A stretch of DNA of 47,463 nucleotides from CAZMYO01 sp964570525 (GTDB taxonomy: Bacteria > Patescibacteriota > Patescibacteriia > Magasanikbacterales > GWA2-37-8), in the NCBI GenBank assembly GCA_964570525.1, contig CAZMYO010000057.1, positions 1-47,463 on the forward strand. The letters are read 5' to 3'. Below, piece by piece: positions 15,729 to 24,260 of this stretch (its first letter is position 1; each line of letters begins with the position of its first letter). The notes beneath the pieces are model-generated. The model worked only from the letters and a program-made list of their open reading frames with translations. It was not told the DNA's origin and did no database searches. A program made the translations under genes and the position numbers.

Positions 15729-16111
15729 AAAAAAATACAGCCAAGGATTACGCTGCCGCTCTCTTTGAGGCGACTGAAAAAACGACCGGAGACACTTTAA
15801 AAAAAACTGTCGCGGAGTTTGCGCGTATTTTATTTAAAAATCAGCAGCTAAAACAATCGGATAAAATTATTAGCGAGTTTATTAAGTATGCTAAAAAACA
15901 AAGCGGCGTTACCGATATAGAAATTACTGCGGCTAGAAAGCTGGAGGCAGCGACACTCAAGGAAATTAAAGGACATTTTGGCGGGCAAGTTGAGGTCGTG
16001 GAAAAAATTGATAAAGAATTAATCGGCGGGTTTGTGGTTAAAACCGAAGACAAAATTTTTGACGGCAGTTTAAAGACACAGTTGAGTAAATTAAAGCAGT
16101 CGCTTGGTTAA
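15725..16111 (+). CDS. atpH: ATP synthase F1 subunit delta, short form
   Basis: This 128-residue protein links the stalk to F1. The C-terminal signature is clear: EKIDKELIGGFVVKTEDKIFDGSLKTQL. The usual length is about 175-180 residues; the N-terminal helical domain here is reduced to about 75 residues (KDYAAALFEATE and on). It overlaps atpF by 4 nt. The gap to atpA (16112-16246) contains a C/G-run palindrome. Confidence 0.88.
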   Translation: MKKNTAKDYAAALFEATEKTTGDTLKKTVAEFARILFKNQQLKQSDKIISEFIKYAKKQSGVTDIEITAARKLEAATLKEIKGHFGGQVEVVEKIDKELIGGFVVKTEDKIFDGSLKTQLSKLKQSLG

Positions 16112-16165
16112 TAATCGTGAATTTGATATTTTGATTTTGAAATGCATAATTATTTAATGTTACTT

Positions 16166-16187
16166 CCCTCTCCCCCGGGGAGAGGGG
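16166..16187. repeat. CCCTCTCCCC palindrome before atpA
   Basis: CCCTCTCCCC and GGGGAGAGGG form a palindrome, followed by more G-rich sequence to about 16210. It is a C/G-run element like those at 8398 and 9237 and lies in the untranslated gap between atpH and atpA. Confidence 0.65.
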
Positions 16188-16246
16188 CAGGGGGTGAGGG
16201 AGGGAGAAGGGGACTGCGCTAAAAACTAGGATTTAGAAATTAAAAA

Positions 16247-17806
16247 ATGAGGTATATGTCCATAAATCAAATTGTTGCGGAGCTTAAAAAAAATATTGCC
16301 GACTTTGAGAAACAGATTGAGGTTGAAGAAATTGGCACCGTCGTCGAAGTCGGTGACGGCATCGCGCGTTTAAGCGGCCTTGCCAGATGCCAAGCCAGTG
16401 AAATGTTGGAGTTCCCCGCCGGGGAACGACAATCCGCCTCTGGCGGATCTCCAACCTACGGCGTCGCTCTAAACCTTGAAGAAGAAACTGTTGGCGCGGT
16501 TATTTTAGGTGATTACAAACACATTAAAGAAGGGGACACCGTTAAACGAACCGGCCGTATTTTGTCCGTACCGGTAGGCGAAGAGCTGGTTGGCCGGGTT
16601 GTCAACCCGCTCGGTCAGCCGAAGGATGGAGGAGCGGCCTTTAAAACAAAAAAATTCTATCCGATTGAAAAAATCGCTCCCGGCGTTATGAGTAGAGAAC
16701 CGGTAAGCCAGCCGCTCCAAACCGGCATCAAAGCCATTGACGCGATGATACCGGTCGGGCGCGGTCAGCGCGAGCTTATTATTGGCGATCGTCAAACCGG
16801 TAAAACCGCCCTGGCCATTGATACCATCATCAATCAAAAAGGAAAAGATTTAATCTGTATTTATGTCGCGATCGGACAAAAAGAATCTAAAATTGCCCGC
16901 ATCGTTGCTAAATTAAAAGAAGCCGGCGCCATGGATTATACCATCGTAGTCGCCGCCGGAGCATCCGACCCCGCCGCGCTTCTCTACATCGCCCCGTATG
17001 CCGGCGTGGCGATGGCGGAATATTTTATGGATCAGGGCAAAGACGTGCTCTGCGTTTACGATGACCTCTCCAAACAGGCCTGGGCGTATCGTGAAATTTC
17101 TCTTTTGCTTCGCCGTCCGCCCGGGCGCGAGGCCTACCCCGGAGATGTTTTTTACCTGCACTCCCGCCTTTTAGAACGCGCCTGCCGCCGAAACAAAGAA
17201 GCCGGCGGCGGATCTATCACGGCGCTTCCCATTATCGAAACGCAAGCCGGGGACGTTACCGCCTATATTCCCACTAATGTAATTTCTATCACCGATGGCC
17301 AAATATTTCTCGAAAGCGATCTTTTCTATCGCGGCATTCGCCCGGCTTTGAATGTCGGTATTTCCGTTTCGCGCGTTGGTTCGGCCGCCCAAATTAAACC
17401 GATGAAAAAAGTCGCCGGCAAACTAAAATTAAACCTGGCTCAATTCCGGGAGCTGGAGGCCTTTGCCCAATTCGCGAGCGATCTTGATCCGGAAACAAAA
17501 AAACAAATCGAGCTCGGCCAGCGCTTGGTAGAAATTTTGAAACAACCGCAATTTGAGCCGCTGCCGGTGGCTAACCAAGTCGCTATCATTTACGCCGTCT
17601 CCAATGGCTACGCCAATGATGTTGAAGTAAAAAATATTCGCGATTGGGAAAACAAACTTCACCAATTCCTGAATAAGTTCAAACCAGTTCTCCTCCAAAA
17701 AATTGGGGAAGGGGAGTGGGATGAGAAAATGGAAAAAGAATTGAAAGAGGCGATTGGGGAATTTTCCGCCCAAGGCGGATCCGCCTTGGGCGGAAAGAAA
17801 CAATAG
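16247..17806 (+). CDS. atpA: ATP synthase F1 subunit alpha
   Basis: This 519-residue subunit has the Walker A motif GDRQTGKT with K186, the DDLSKQAWAYREISLLLRRP block and the GSAAQIKPMKK region. Two foreign segments are visible. About 13 residues (AGERQSASGGSPT, residues 56-69) interrupt the conserved EMLEFP...YGVALNLEEE segment. The C-terminus FSAQGGSALGGKKQ is written by a perfect 34-bp palindrome (17763-17796). The start could be 16247 or the ATG at 16256, which gives the more usual MSINQI beginning and has GAGGT close upstream. Confidence 0.95.
   Translation: MRYMSINQIVAELKKNIADFEKQIEVEEIGTVVEVGDGIARLSGLARCQASEMLEFPAGERQSASGGSPTYGVALNLEEETVGAVILGDYKHIKEGDTVKRTGRILSVPVGEELVGRVVNPLGQPKDGGAAFKTKKFYPIEKIAPGVMSREPVSQPLQTGIKAIDAMIPVGRGQRELIIGDRQTGKTALAIDTIINQKGKDLICIYVAIGQKESKIARIVAKLKEAGAMDYTIVVAAGASDPAALLYIAPYAGVAMAEYFMDQGKDVLCVYDDLSKQAWAYREISLLLRRPPGREAYPGDVFYLHSRLLERACRRNKEAGGGSITALPIIETQAGDVTAYIPTNVISITDGQIFLESDLFYRGIRPALNVGISVSRVGSAAQIKPMKKVAGKLKLNLAQFRELEAFAQFASDLDPETKKQIELGQRLVEILKQPQFEPLPVANQVAIIYAVSNGYANDVEVKNIRDWENKLHQFLNKFKPVLLQKIGEGEWDEKMEKELKEAIGEFSAQGGSALGGKKQ
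16411..16451 (+). repeat. Palindromic insert in atpA (N-terminal part)
   Basis: GTTCCCCGCCGGGGAAC (16411-16427) is a perfect palindrome, followed by ATCCGCC-TCT-GGCGGAT. Both lie in frame and lengthen the loop after EMLEF by about 13 residues. Confidence 0.7.
17763..17796 (+). repeat. Perfect 34-bp palindrome forming the atpA C-terminus
   Basis: TTTCCGCCCAAGGCGGA is followed directly by its exact reverse complement. It encodes FSAQGGSALGGK just before the stop. Related GGCGGATCCGCC-type sequences occur in the helicase gene (28030-28068) and the glycosylase gene (21994-22019). Confidence 0.85.
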
Positions 17807-17814
17807 AATATGTT

Positions 17815-18114
17815 ATGAGCGAAAAAGAAAGTGGACAATTTGATGAAAATGCGGCTCTAGAAATTTTACAAGCTATCCATAAAGAATTGGGGGGGATAGA
17901 GGCGGCTGAAAGAAACGGACTGAAACAGGCCTTGGAAGATGCGCTCCGCCACGCCCTGTTAAAATTGGGTGAAGATTTTGAAAAGTATGGCGACCAAATT
18001 TCCACGCGAACACACAAAAAATTCACCGCCCTGATGCTTGAATTTATTAAACTCTTTGACGAAGAAAAGGCGAGTGAGGAAAAGAAGGATAAAAAAACAG
18101 CCAGAGGCAATTAA
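17815..18114 (+). CDS. Unknown 99-aa protein inside the atp operon
   Basis: This gene lies between atpA and atpG, 8 nt after one and 23 nt before the other, where most operons have nothing. The 99-residue product is acidic at the start (MSEKESGQFDENAAL) and probably all helical (LEILQAIHKELGGIEAAERN and so on). It ends in a Lys/Glu-rich tail (EEKASEEKKDKK). It has no membrane helix or Cys. I do not recognise it and it is not epsilon, which is present later. The tight spacing suggests it is made with the F1 subunits; a role in assembly or inhibition is only a guess. Confidence 0.75.
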   Translation: MSEKESGQFDENAALEILQAIHKELGGIEAAERNGLKQALEDALRHALLKLGEDFEKYGDQISTRTHKKFTALMLEFIKLFDEEKASEEKKDKKTARGN

Positions 18115-18137
18115 ATTTATCGCAACCGTTTTAAATT

Positions 18138-19139
18138 ATGCCCGTAAACACCAAAACAATCAAACGCCGCATCAAATCCATCGGCAACACCAAAAAAATT
18201 ACCAAAGCGATGGAGATGATTTCTGCCGTCAAAATGCGCCGGGCGGTGGCAAATGTTTTGGCTACGAGGAGCTATGCTAATCTGGCTTGGGAAATGCTCG
18301 CTGAAATTGCCGAAAAAACTGACGTGCGGCATCATCCGCTGTTAGATAAGCGAGAAGTAAAAAAAGTGGGCCTAATTCTCATTACCAGTAACCGCGGTCT
18401 GGCCGGCGGATTTAACAGCCGGTTGTTGCAAGAAGTGCACCGGTATATCCAAACTGTCATTTCGAACGGAGCGAAACGCGGAGAGAAATCTCTGTCTCAA
18501 TCACCAAATGGACAGGGATCCCTCACATCAGTTCGGGATGACAGTGAGAGAGTGGAGGTAGAAGTAGAAATAATTCTTAACGGCAAACGCGGCCGAAGTA
18601 TTTACCAACGTTTCGGACACACCGTAGCGGCCGAGTTTGAAAAGCTAGATCTGACGACCAAAATTGATGAAATTCTACCAATGGCCCAGCTGGCAACGGC
18701 GGATTATATCGCCGGAAAATATGATCGGATTGTGGTTGCCTATACTGATTACGTTTCGGCGATTCGGCAGGAGCCGCGTCTTAAACAAATTCTACCGTTT
18801 CAACAAGAGAAAGGGCAAAAATCCCTGCCCGCGGCGGGGTGGGCGCCTCGCGGCGACCGGGGTGGGTTGGAATCATTCGGCTATGGTTTTAAATTTGAAC
18901 CAGACCCAAAACAAGTTTTAGAAATTTTGTTACCGCGTTTAATTGAGATGCAAATTTACCAGGCAATTCTGGAATCAGACGCTTCGGAACACAGCGCCCG
19001 CATGCTGGCGATGCGTAGCGCCTCCGACGCGGCGGAAGAGATGATTAAAGAACTAAATTACAGCTTTAACAAAGCGAGGCAGGCTGCCATTACTCAAGAA
19101 ATCTCCGAAATCGTCGGCGGGGCGGCGGCGTTAGGATAA
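18138..19139 (+). CDS. atpG: ATP synthase F1 subunit gamma
   Basis: This 333-residue subunit has the N-terminal coil KRRIKSIGNTKKITKAMEMI and the C-terminal ASEHSARMLAMRSASDAAEEMI that form the central shaft. It is about 45 residues longer than the usual 287. The excess is explained by two inserts: residues 107-135 (VISNGAKRGEKSLSQ...RDD) encoded by an 89-bp family 1 palindrome, and residues 226-246 (GQKSLPAAGWAPRGDRGG) from a GC-rich repeat. Both are in the Rossmann-like domain rather than the shaft. Confidence 0.94.
   Translation: MPVNTKTIKRRIKSIGNTKKITKAMEMISAVKMRRAVANVLATRSYANLAWEMLAEIAEKTDVRHHPLLDKREVKKVGLILITSNRGLAGGFNSRLLQEVHRYIQTVISNGAKRGEKSLSQSPNGQGSLTSVRDDSERVEVEVEIILNGKRGRSIYQRFGHTVAAEFEKLDLTTKIDEILPMAQLATADYIAGKYDRIVVAYTDYVSAIRQEPRLKQILPFQQEKGQKSLPAAGWAPRGDRGGLESFGYGFKFEPDPKQVLEILLPRLIEMQIYQAILESDASEHSARMLAMRSASDAAEEMIKELNYSFNKARQAAITQEISEIVGGAAALG
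18455..18543 (+). repeat. In-frame palindromic element, family 1, in atpG
   Basis: This 89-bp element runs from TGTCATTTCGAACGGAGCG to GTTCGGGATGACA. The inner GAGAAATCTCTGTC pairs with GACAGGGATCCCTC. The V codon of VIS and the D codon of RDD fall in the same frame as in rsmI and the helicase. Confidence 0.88.
18813..18875 (+). repeat. GC-rich repeat insert in atpG
   Basis: A GC-rich segment with CCCGCGGCGGGGTGGGCG and related arms encodes GQKSLPAAGWAPRGDRGGLE in front of the conserved FEPDPKQVLEILLPR segment. Its composition differs from the flanking coding DNA. Confidence 0.6.
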
Positions 19140-19161
19140 AATTAATTGCTAATTGAATCTT

Positions 19162-20529
19162 ATGTTGAAAGGCACAATCACCAAAATCATCGGCGTCGTG
19201 GTAGATGTTCATTTCCCCGAAAAATTACCGAATCTCTACACGGCAGTAGAAACAAAAATGCCGAGTGGTAACAACTTAGTGCTGGAAGTGCAACAGCATC
19301 TGGGTGGAAACAATGTCCGCGCCGTTGCCATGAGCACAACCGACGGATTGGAGAGAGGACAGGAAGTTATTTCCCACAATGAACCAATCAGCGTGCCGGT
19401 GGGGCCGGGGACGCTGGGCCGCATGTTTAATGTTGTCGGTGAGACTATTGACGGTCTTGGCGAAGTTAAGCATGAGAAAAAATATCCGATCCACCGGCCG
19501 GCGCCGGAATTTACCAAGCAATCAACCAAATCGGAAGTATTGGAAACCGGCATTAAAGTCATTGATCTTATCTGCCCCTTCCTTAAGGGTGGTAAGGTTG
19601 GTCTCTTCGGCGGCGCCGGCGTCGGCAAAACCGTTATCATCCAAGAACTAATCCGCAACATCGCCCAGGAACACGGCGGATATTCCATGTTCGCGGGTGT
19701 CGGTGAACGAACGCGCGAAGGCAATGATCTTTATCGCGAAATGAAAGAGAGCGGCGTACTTCTTAAAACGGCGCTGGTCTTCGGCCAGATGAACGAACCG
19801 CCGGGCGCGCGCGCTCGCGTTGCCTTAACCGCGCTTTCCATGGCCGAATATTTCCGCGATGAAGAAGGAAGAGATCTGCTCTTATTTATTGATAACATTT
19901 TCCGCTTCACCCAAGCCGGCTCCGAAGTTTCGGCTCTGCTTGGCCGCATGCCTTCCGCCGTAGGTTATCAGCCCACCTTGGCCTCCGAGATGGGTCTGCT
20001 CCAGGAAAGAATTACTTCTACCGACAAAGGTTCCATTACCTCCGTACAAGCCGTATACGTTCCAGCCGACGATCTTACCGATCCGGCGCCAGCCACCACC
20101 TTTGCCCACCTCGATTCAACGGTCGTCTTAAACCGATCACTCACTGAACTTGGCATCTACCCGGCGGTAGACCCGCTTGATTCAAGCTCTACCATTCTCG
20201 ATCCGAATATCGTCGGTGAAGAGCATTATCGAACGGCGCGCGATGTGCAGAAAGTACTCCAACGCTATAAAGACATGCAAGATATTATTGCCATTCTGGG
20301 TATGGAAGAACTAAGCAGTGAAGACAAAACAACCGTATCCCGCGCTCGTAAAATTCAAAAGTTTTTATCCCAGCCCTTCTTTGTCGCCCAGATTTTCACC
20401 GGCACCGAAGGCAAATATGTTCCGGTTGCCGACACCGTGCGCGGCTTCCGAGAAATTCTTGACGGCCAGCATGATGACAAGTCAGAGCAGGCGTTTTATA
20501 TGAAAGGCGGTATTGAAGAAGTAAAATAA
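19162..20529 (+). CDS. atpD: ATP synthase F1 subunit beta
   Basis: This 455-residue catalytic subunit has Walker A GGAGVGKT at residues 150-157, the GERTREGNDLY block, Walker B LLFIDNIFRFTQAG and the ALLGRMPSAVGYQPTL signature. The ATG at 19162 is chosen over an upstream TTG at 19153 because the product then starts MLKGTITKIIGVVVDV, as usual. No repeat insert is seen in this most constrained subunit, in contrast to alpha and gamma. Confidence 0.97.
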   Translation: MLKGTITKIIGVVVDVHFPEKLPNLYTAVETKMPSGNNLVLEVQQHLGGNNVRAVAMSTTDGLERGQEVISHNEPISVPVGPGTLGRMFNVVGETIDGLGEVKHEKKYPIHRPAPEFTKQSTKSEVLETGIKVIDLICPFLKGGKVGLFGGAGVGKTVIIQELIRNIAQEHGGYSMFAGVGERTREGNDLYREMKESGVLLKTALVFGQMNEPPGARARVALTALSMAEYFRDEEGRDLLLFIDNIFRFTQAGSEVSALLGRMPSAVGYQPTLASEMGLLQERITSTDKGSITSVQAVYVPADDLTDPAPATTFAHLDSTVVLNRSLTELGIYPAVDPLDSSSTILDPNIVGEEHYRTARDVQKVLQRYKDMQDIIAILGMEELSSEDKTTVSRARKIQKFLSQPFFVAQIFTGTEGKYVPVADTVRGFREILDGQHDDKSEQAFYMKGGIEEVK

Positions 20530-20555
20530 TTTTGTGATGCGAATCTACCAATTTC

Positions 20556-20630
20556 ATGCTAATCTACTAATATGCAAATATTTGTAGATTCGAATATTTG
20601 TAGATTCGAATATCATTCGTAGATTAGCAT
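20556..20630 (+). repeat. Inverted and direct repeats between atpD and atpC
   Basis: Perfect 12-bp arms ATGCTAATCTAC (20556-20567) and GTAGATTAGCAT (20619-20630) enclose two direct copies of ATTTGTAGATTCGAAT. The right arm ends 3 nt before the atpC start codon, so the folded RNA would sequester the start region. Confidence 0.75.
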
Positions 20631-20633
20631 CTT

Positions 20634-21047
20634 ATGTTGTTTAAAATCACCACTCCCGAACGCCAAGTCTTTGCTGATGAGGTCGACCAGGTCAGCATGA
20701 TGACCAAAGACGGTGAAATTACGGTTTTACCCCACCACATTCCCTTGGTAACCCTGCTTAAACCGGGTGAATTAAGATATAAAAAAGATGGCGAGGAGCA
20801 CGCTATCGCAATCTCGGGCGGGTTCGCCGAGGTTCGTCCGGATAATTCCTTAATTATCTTAGCAGACACGGCCGAGCATGCCACGGAAATCGATCTCACG
20901 CGCGCCGAAGCCGCCCGTGATCGCGCCCACAAACTTATGGAAGGAGCGCGCAACAAAGAGGATGTTGATTATACAACGCTCGCGGCCAAGATGGAGAAGG
21001 AGCTGGCGCGATTGAGAGTGGGAAAAAAATATAGGAAATTAAAATAA
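20634..21047 (+). CDS. atpC: ATP synthase F1 subunit epsilon
   Basis: This 137-residue subunit has the N-terminal beta-sandwich (FKITTPERQVFADEVDQVSM, DGEITVLPHHIPLVTLLKPG) and the C-terminal helical hairpin (DLTRAEAARDRAHKLMEGA). It is the last subunit gene. The start is preceded by a stem-loop with 12-bp arms and has no Shine-Dalgarno. A hypothetical gene follows after 17 nt. Confidence 0.94.
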   Translation: MLFKITTPERQVFADEVDQVSMMTKDGEITVLPHHIPLVTLLKPGELRYKKDGEEHAIAISGGFAEVRPDNSLIILADTAEHATEIDLTRAEAARDRAHKLMEGARNKEDVDYTTLAAKMEKELARLRVGKKYRKLK

Positions 21048-21064
21048 AAATTTAATAAGAAAAT

Positions 21065-21523
21065 ATGTGCGCCATAAAATTTACTGGAGAATCTCCTGAT
21101 CAAGTTGATCATGTTTGGAAGCCTGAAGAAGAAGCTTTTAATTATTATATTAAAAGTTTATTTGAGACTACTGCAAATAATCTGGATAAGAAAGTCAACA
21201 AGGAACGAACCAAAAATATTGATAGTTGGTCGCTATTGATGAATTTATATCAGACATACCCTGCGGAGACTGCCGAGCTGATTCGTGAGTTGGATGCCAC
21301 TAATAAGGATAAAATTAGTCCCGACGATCTAATGGAGTTTGCTGGAGCAGACTTTGTTAGGGAATGTTCCCTTTTGCAATCAGTGCGTGGAAAATCAGAT
21401 TCGGTACCAGCCAGCTCGATATATGATTTATCCTATCGGATTCTTAAAACTTTAGACAGTTATCTTGAATCTAAACCTAAACTCAATCTGTCCCTTCCTC
21501 CCCGCCAAGGACCATACAGATAA
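21065..21523 (+). CDS. Hypothetical protein after atpC
   Basis: This 152-residue, mostly helical protein (for example EEEAFNYYIKSLFETTANNLDKK) has no recognised motif or membrane segment. It starts 17 nt after atpC and may be a distal gene of the atp transcript. Its base composition is more AT-rich than that of the atp genes. The C-terminus (LNLSLPPRQGPYR) is irregular and runs close to the next promoter. Confidence 0.6.
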   Translation: MCAIKFTGESPDQVDHVWKPEEEAFNYYIKSLFETTANNLDKKVNKERTKNIDSWSLLMNLYQTYPAETAELIRELDATNKDKISPDDLMEFAGADFVRECSLLQSVRGKSDSVPASSIYDLSYRILKTLDSYLESKPKLNLSLPPRQGPYR

Positions 21524-21538
21524 AGCCGGGCTTTGTTT

Positions 21539-21547
21539 TGGTATAAT
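21539..21547 (+). promoter_or_regulatory. Extended -10 promoter of the glycosylase gene
   Basis: TGGTATAAT is an extended -10 element. Only 8 nt separate it from the ATG at 21556, so the transcript would be leaderless or nearly so. No good -35 is present. Confidence 0.6.
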
Positions 21548-21555
21548 GCGAATGT

Positions 21556-22323
21556 ATGGAGGTGGAAAAAATTTATCAAAAACTACTAAAACTCTATGGC
21601 CCACAAGGATGGTGGCCGATTTACATTCCGACAAACTGTCACGGCCTTACCTACGGCATCCCCTATGAGAACATGGAGCAATTCCGTTTACCGTTCCGCG
21701 ACCCGTATTTTGAAATTGCTATCGGCGCGATTTTGACGCAGAATGTGGCGTGGAAAAATGTGGCGCAGGCGATTGTGGGATTGTATGAAGCGAAAGCGTT
21801 GACGCCGAAGCGACTCATAAAATTGAAGATTGAAAGATTAAAAGATTTGTTGCGACCGACCCGGTATTATGCGCAGAAAGCTAAGAGCATTCGATTGTTT
21901 AGTCAATGGTTAGTTAATGAATATGACGCGAGTTTACTCAAACTCCGTAAGGTGAACAAGACCTCACCCTCCGTCCCTCTCCTTATTCTCCCGAGGCGCA
22001 TCCGCCTTGGGCGGAAAGGAGAGGAGGATTCCCTTGATAAAATACGTTCCCAGCTTCTTGAGCGGTGGGGAATTGGAAACGAGACAGCGGACTCCATCAT
22101 GCTCTACGCTCTCAACCTGCCAATTTTCGTGGTTGATATTTACACGAAACGATTGTGCGCGAAGTTTGGAATCGTATTTAAAAAGTATGATGAGTACAGA
22201 CAATTCTTTGAATCTCAAATCTGTTTAAATCAGTCGCTCGTTAATCTGCCTAAATCTGTGTTATACCAAGAATACCACGCTCTCATCGTCGCTTCCGGCC
22301 AAGACGACCATCGAAAATTGTAA
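21556..22323 (+). CDS. HhH-GPD DNA glycosylase (MagIII/endonuclease III-like)
   Basis: This 255-residue base-excision protein has the helix-hairpin-helix-GPD core: AIGAILTQNVAWKNVAQAI and WGIGNETADSIMLYALN, with catalytic D194 in FVVDIYTKR. The catalytic lysine of endonuclease III is replaced by E176 in GNETAD, which is the pattern of 3-methyladenine glycosylase III (MagIII). The C-terminus (YHALIVASGQDDHRKL) lacks the four-Cys Fe-S loop. About 23 residues near 135-157 (SVPLLILPRRIRLGRKGEE) are encoded by palindromic repeat DNA placed between the two conserved halves. Confidence 0.85.
   Translation: MEVEKIYQKLLKLYGPQGWWPIYIPTNCHGLTYGIPYENMEQFRLPFRDPYFEIAIGAILTQNVAWKNVAQAIVGLYEAKALTPKRLIKLKIERLKDLLRPTRYYAQKAKSIRLFSQWLVNEYDASLLKLRKVNKTSPSVPLLILPRRIRLGRKGEEDSLDKIRSQLLERWGIGNETADSIMLYALNLPIFVVDIYTKRLCAKFGIVFKKYDEYRQFFESQICLNQSLVNLPKSVLYQEYHALIVASGQDDHRKL
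21994..22019 (+). repeat. GGCGxATCCGCC repeat in the glycosylase gene
   Basis: AGGCGCATCCGCCTTGGGCGG matches the right half of the 34-bp palindrome in atpA but is read in a different frame, giving RRIRLGRK. It is the centre of the insert at about 21958-22024. Confidence 0.65.
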
Positions 22324-22394
22324 TAAAACGCCTCCGGCCACGTCTACTTATTGTAAAACTATCTCACGCAGTGGGGATATTTTGTCTTTATCAC

Positions 22395-24158
22395 ATGAAA
22401 TATAACACTAAATTAACCCTTAAAATCTACTGGTCCGAAGCGCGGCAATACAAACTGCTGATTTTTGTTTTGCTCATGAGTGTTATTGGGGCGTCAGCTC
22501 TCGGTGTTGTAATTCCGCTTTATTTTAAGCGTTTTTTTGATATTTTAGCACACAGCGGTACGGATATGGCGGTTACGGCGCAGGCGCTCTTCGGTGTCTT
22601 AATCACCATCGCGGGGGTTGAAGCGGTGCGTTGGATATTTTGGCGCGTTGCGGCTTTTACGAATAACTATTTCCAGCCGCTGGCGATGGCCGCGCTCGCC
22701 AATCGCTGTTTTGGATATCTCCACCGGCATTCTTTTGCCTACTTTAATAACAATTTTGTCGGGTCGCTGGTCAAGCGCGTCAACTGGTTTACCCGCGCCT
22801 TTGAAAGCGTGGCTGATAAAATTACCTGGAATTTACTGCCGCTCTTGGTGCATCTAACGGTAGTCGTTGGCGTCCTCACGCGCAAAGACTGGCGGCTGGG
22901 AGCGGGAATGTTCATCTGGTTAGCAATGTTTCTCACCGTCAACTGGATTTTTACGTCGTATAAATTGCGCTTTGACATTAAACGCAGTGAAGCCGAAACC
23001 AAGGCCACGGGAATTTTGGCGGATACCATCACTAACCATAGCAATGTAAAGCTCTTTGTTGGTTATGGCCGAGAACTCACGACGTTCGCTAAAGCGATGG
23101 ACGTGGTGCGCCGACTCCGTTGGCTGACCTGGAATTTGGACGGCTTATTTGAGGCGGTCCAGGGGTTTTTGGTTGTATTTTTTGAGCTGGGTATTTTTTA
23201 CTTAGCGATAATTCTTTGGCGACAAGGACTTTTAACAATTGGCGATTTTGTGCTGATCCAGTCTTACTTAATTATTATTTTTGATAACGTCTGGGATTTT
23301 GGAAAAATCATCAGACATTTATATTCTGATCTGGCTGACGCCGAGGAAATGACGATGATTCTCAATACTCCGCCTGAAATTAAGGACATTTCTGGGGCCA
23401 AGGATCTCGCGGTTACTAAAGGTGAAATACAATTCCGCCAGGTTGATTTTTATTACCATGAAACGCGGAAAATTTTTGCCAAATTAAATTTACAAATTCA
23501 GGGACGCGAAAAAGTGGCTTTAGTCGGGCCGTCCGGCGCGGGAAAAACCACGATTGTTAAGTTGCTCTTGCGCATGCACGACCTTGCCGCCGGCGAAATT
23601 CTTATTGATAATCAGCGAATTGATCGGGTAACGCAAGAAAGTTTGTGGCGAAATATCAGTTTAGTGCCCCAGGACCCGATTTTGTTCCACCGGACGCTTC
23701 TGGAAAATATTCGTTACGGCAAACCGGCCGCTACCGATGAAGAAGCGCTTCGGGCAGCTCGATTGGCTCACTGTCACGAATTTATCAGTGAATTTCCGGA
23801 CGGCTACCTTACCTATGTGGGGGAGCGGGGGATAAAATTATCCGGCGGCGAACGCCAGCGCGTGGCCATCGCGCGAGCGATTTTGCGCGACGCGCCAATT
23901 CTGGTTCTGGACGAGGCCACCTCCAGTCTTGATTCCCAATCGGAAGCGTTAATCCGGGACGCTCTTGATGTTCTTATGAAAGATAAAACGGTCATCGTCA
24001 TTGCTCACCGTCTTTCCACCATTATGAAAATGGATAGGATTATTGTCGTAGATCACGGAAAAATTATTGAAGAGGGGACGCACGAAGAACTGCTTAAAAA
24101 AGAGCGGGGAATATACCAACGACTTTGGAAACTTCAGGCCGGCGGATTTATTCGCTAA
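22395..24158 (+). CDS. ABC transporter, fused membrane and ATPase domains
   Basis: This 587-residue half-transporter of the MsbA/multidrug exporter type has about six membrane helices in residues 15-310, then an ATPase domain. Walker A is GPSGAGKTT (K384), the signature is LSGGERQRVAIARAIL, Walker B is ILVLDEAT and the switch is IAHRLS. It probably works as a homodimer exporting a lipid or small hydrophobic molecule. The ATG at 22395 is preferred to a GTG at 22371. It is a single gene with no partner next to it. Confidence 0.93.
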   Translation: MKYNTKLTLKIYWSEARQYKLLIFVLLMSVIGASALGVVIPLYFKRFFDILAHSGTDMAVTAQALFGVLITIAGVEAVRWIFWRVAAFTNNYFQPLAMAALANRCFGYLHRHSFAYFNNNFVGSLVKRVNWFTRAFESVADKITWNLLPLLVHLTVVVGVLTRKDWRLGAGMFIWLAMFLTVNWIFTSYKLRFDIKRSEAETKATGILADTITNHSNVKLFVGYGRELTTFAKAMDVVRRLRWLTWNLDGLFEAVQGFLVVFFELGIFYLAIILWRQGLLTIGDFVLIQSYLIIIFDNVWDFGKIIRHLYSDLADAEEMTMILNTPPEIKDISGAKDLAVTKGEIQFRQVDFYYHETRKIFAKLNLQIQGREKVALVGPSGAGKTTIVKLLLRMHDLAAGEILIDNQRIDRVTQESLWRNISLVPQDPILFHRTLLENIRYGKPAATDEEALRAARLAHCHEFISEFPDGYLTYVGERGIKLSGGERQRVAIARAILRDAPILVLDEATSSLDSQSEALIRDALDVLMKDKTVIVIAHRLSTIMKMDRIIVVDHGKIIEEGTHEELLKKERGIYQRLWKLQAGGFIR

Positions 24159-24179
24159 ATTCGACAATTTTAAATCCGC

Positions 24180-24208
24180 TTGTCCATTCAAATTAAATAT
24201 GGTATGCT
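24180..24208 (+). promoter_or_regulatory. Promoter of the secreted coiled-coil gene
   Basis: TTGTCC (24180-24185), 17 nt and TATGCT (24203-24208), preceded by an extended TGG, lie about 52 nt before the start codon at 24261. Confidence 0.6.
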
Positions 24209-24260
24209 AAAAATGATAAAAAGGTCGAAATACAGCTTAATTCAATAATCTTTTTCTTAT

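Noticed and set aside
19236..19724. 162-codon minus-strand frame opposite atpD
   Set aside because: It is a shadow of the strongly conserved beta subunit, with low-complexity Ser/Pro composition.
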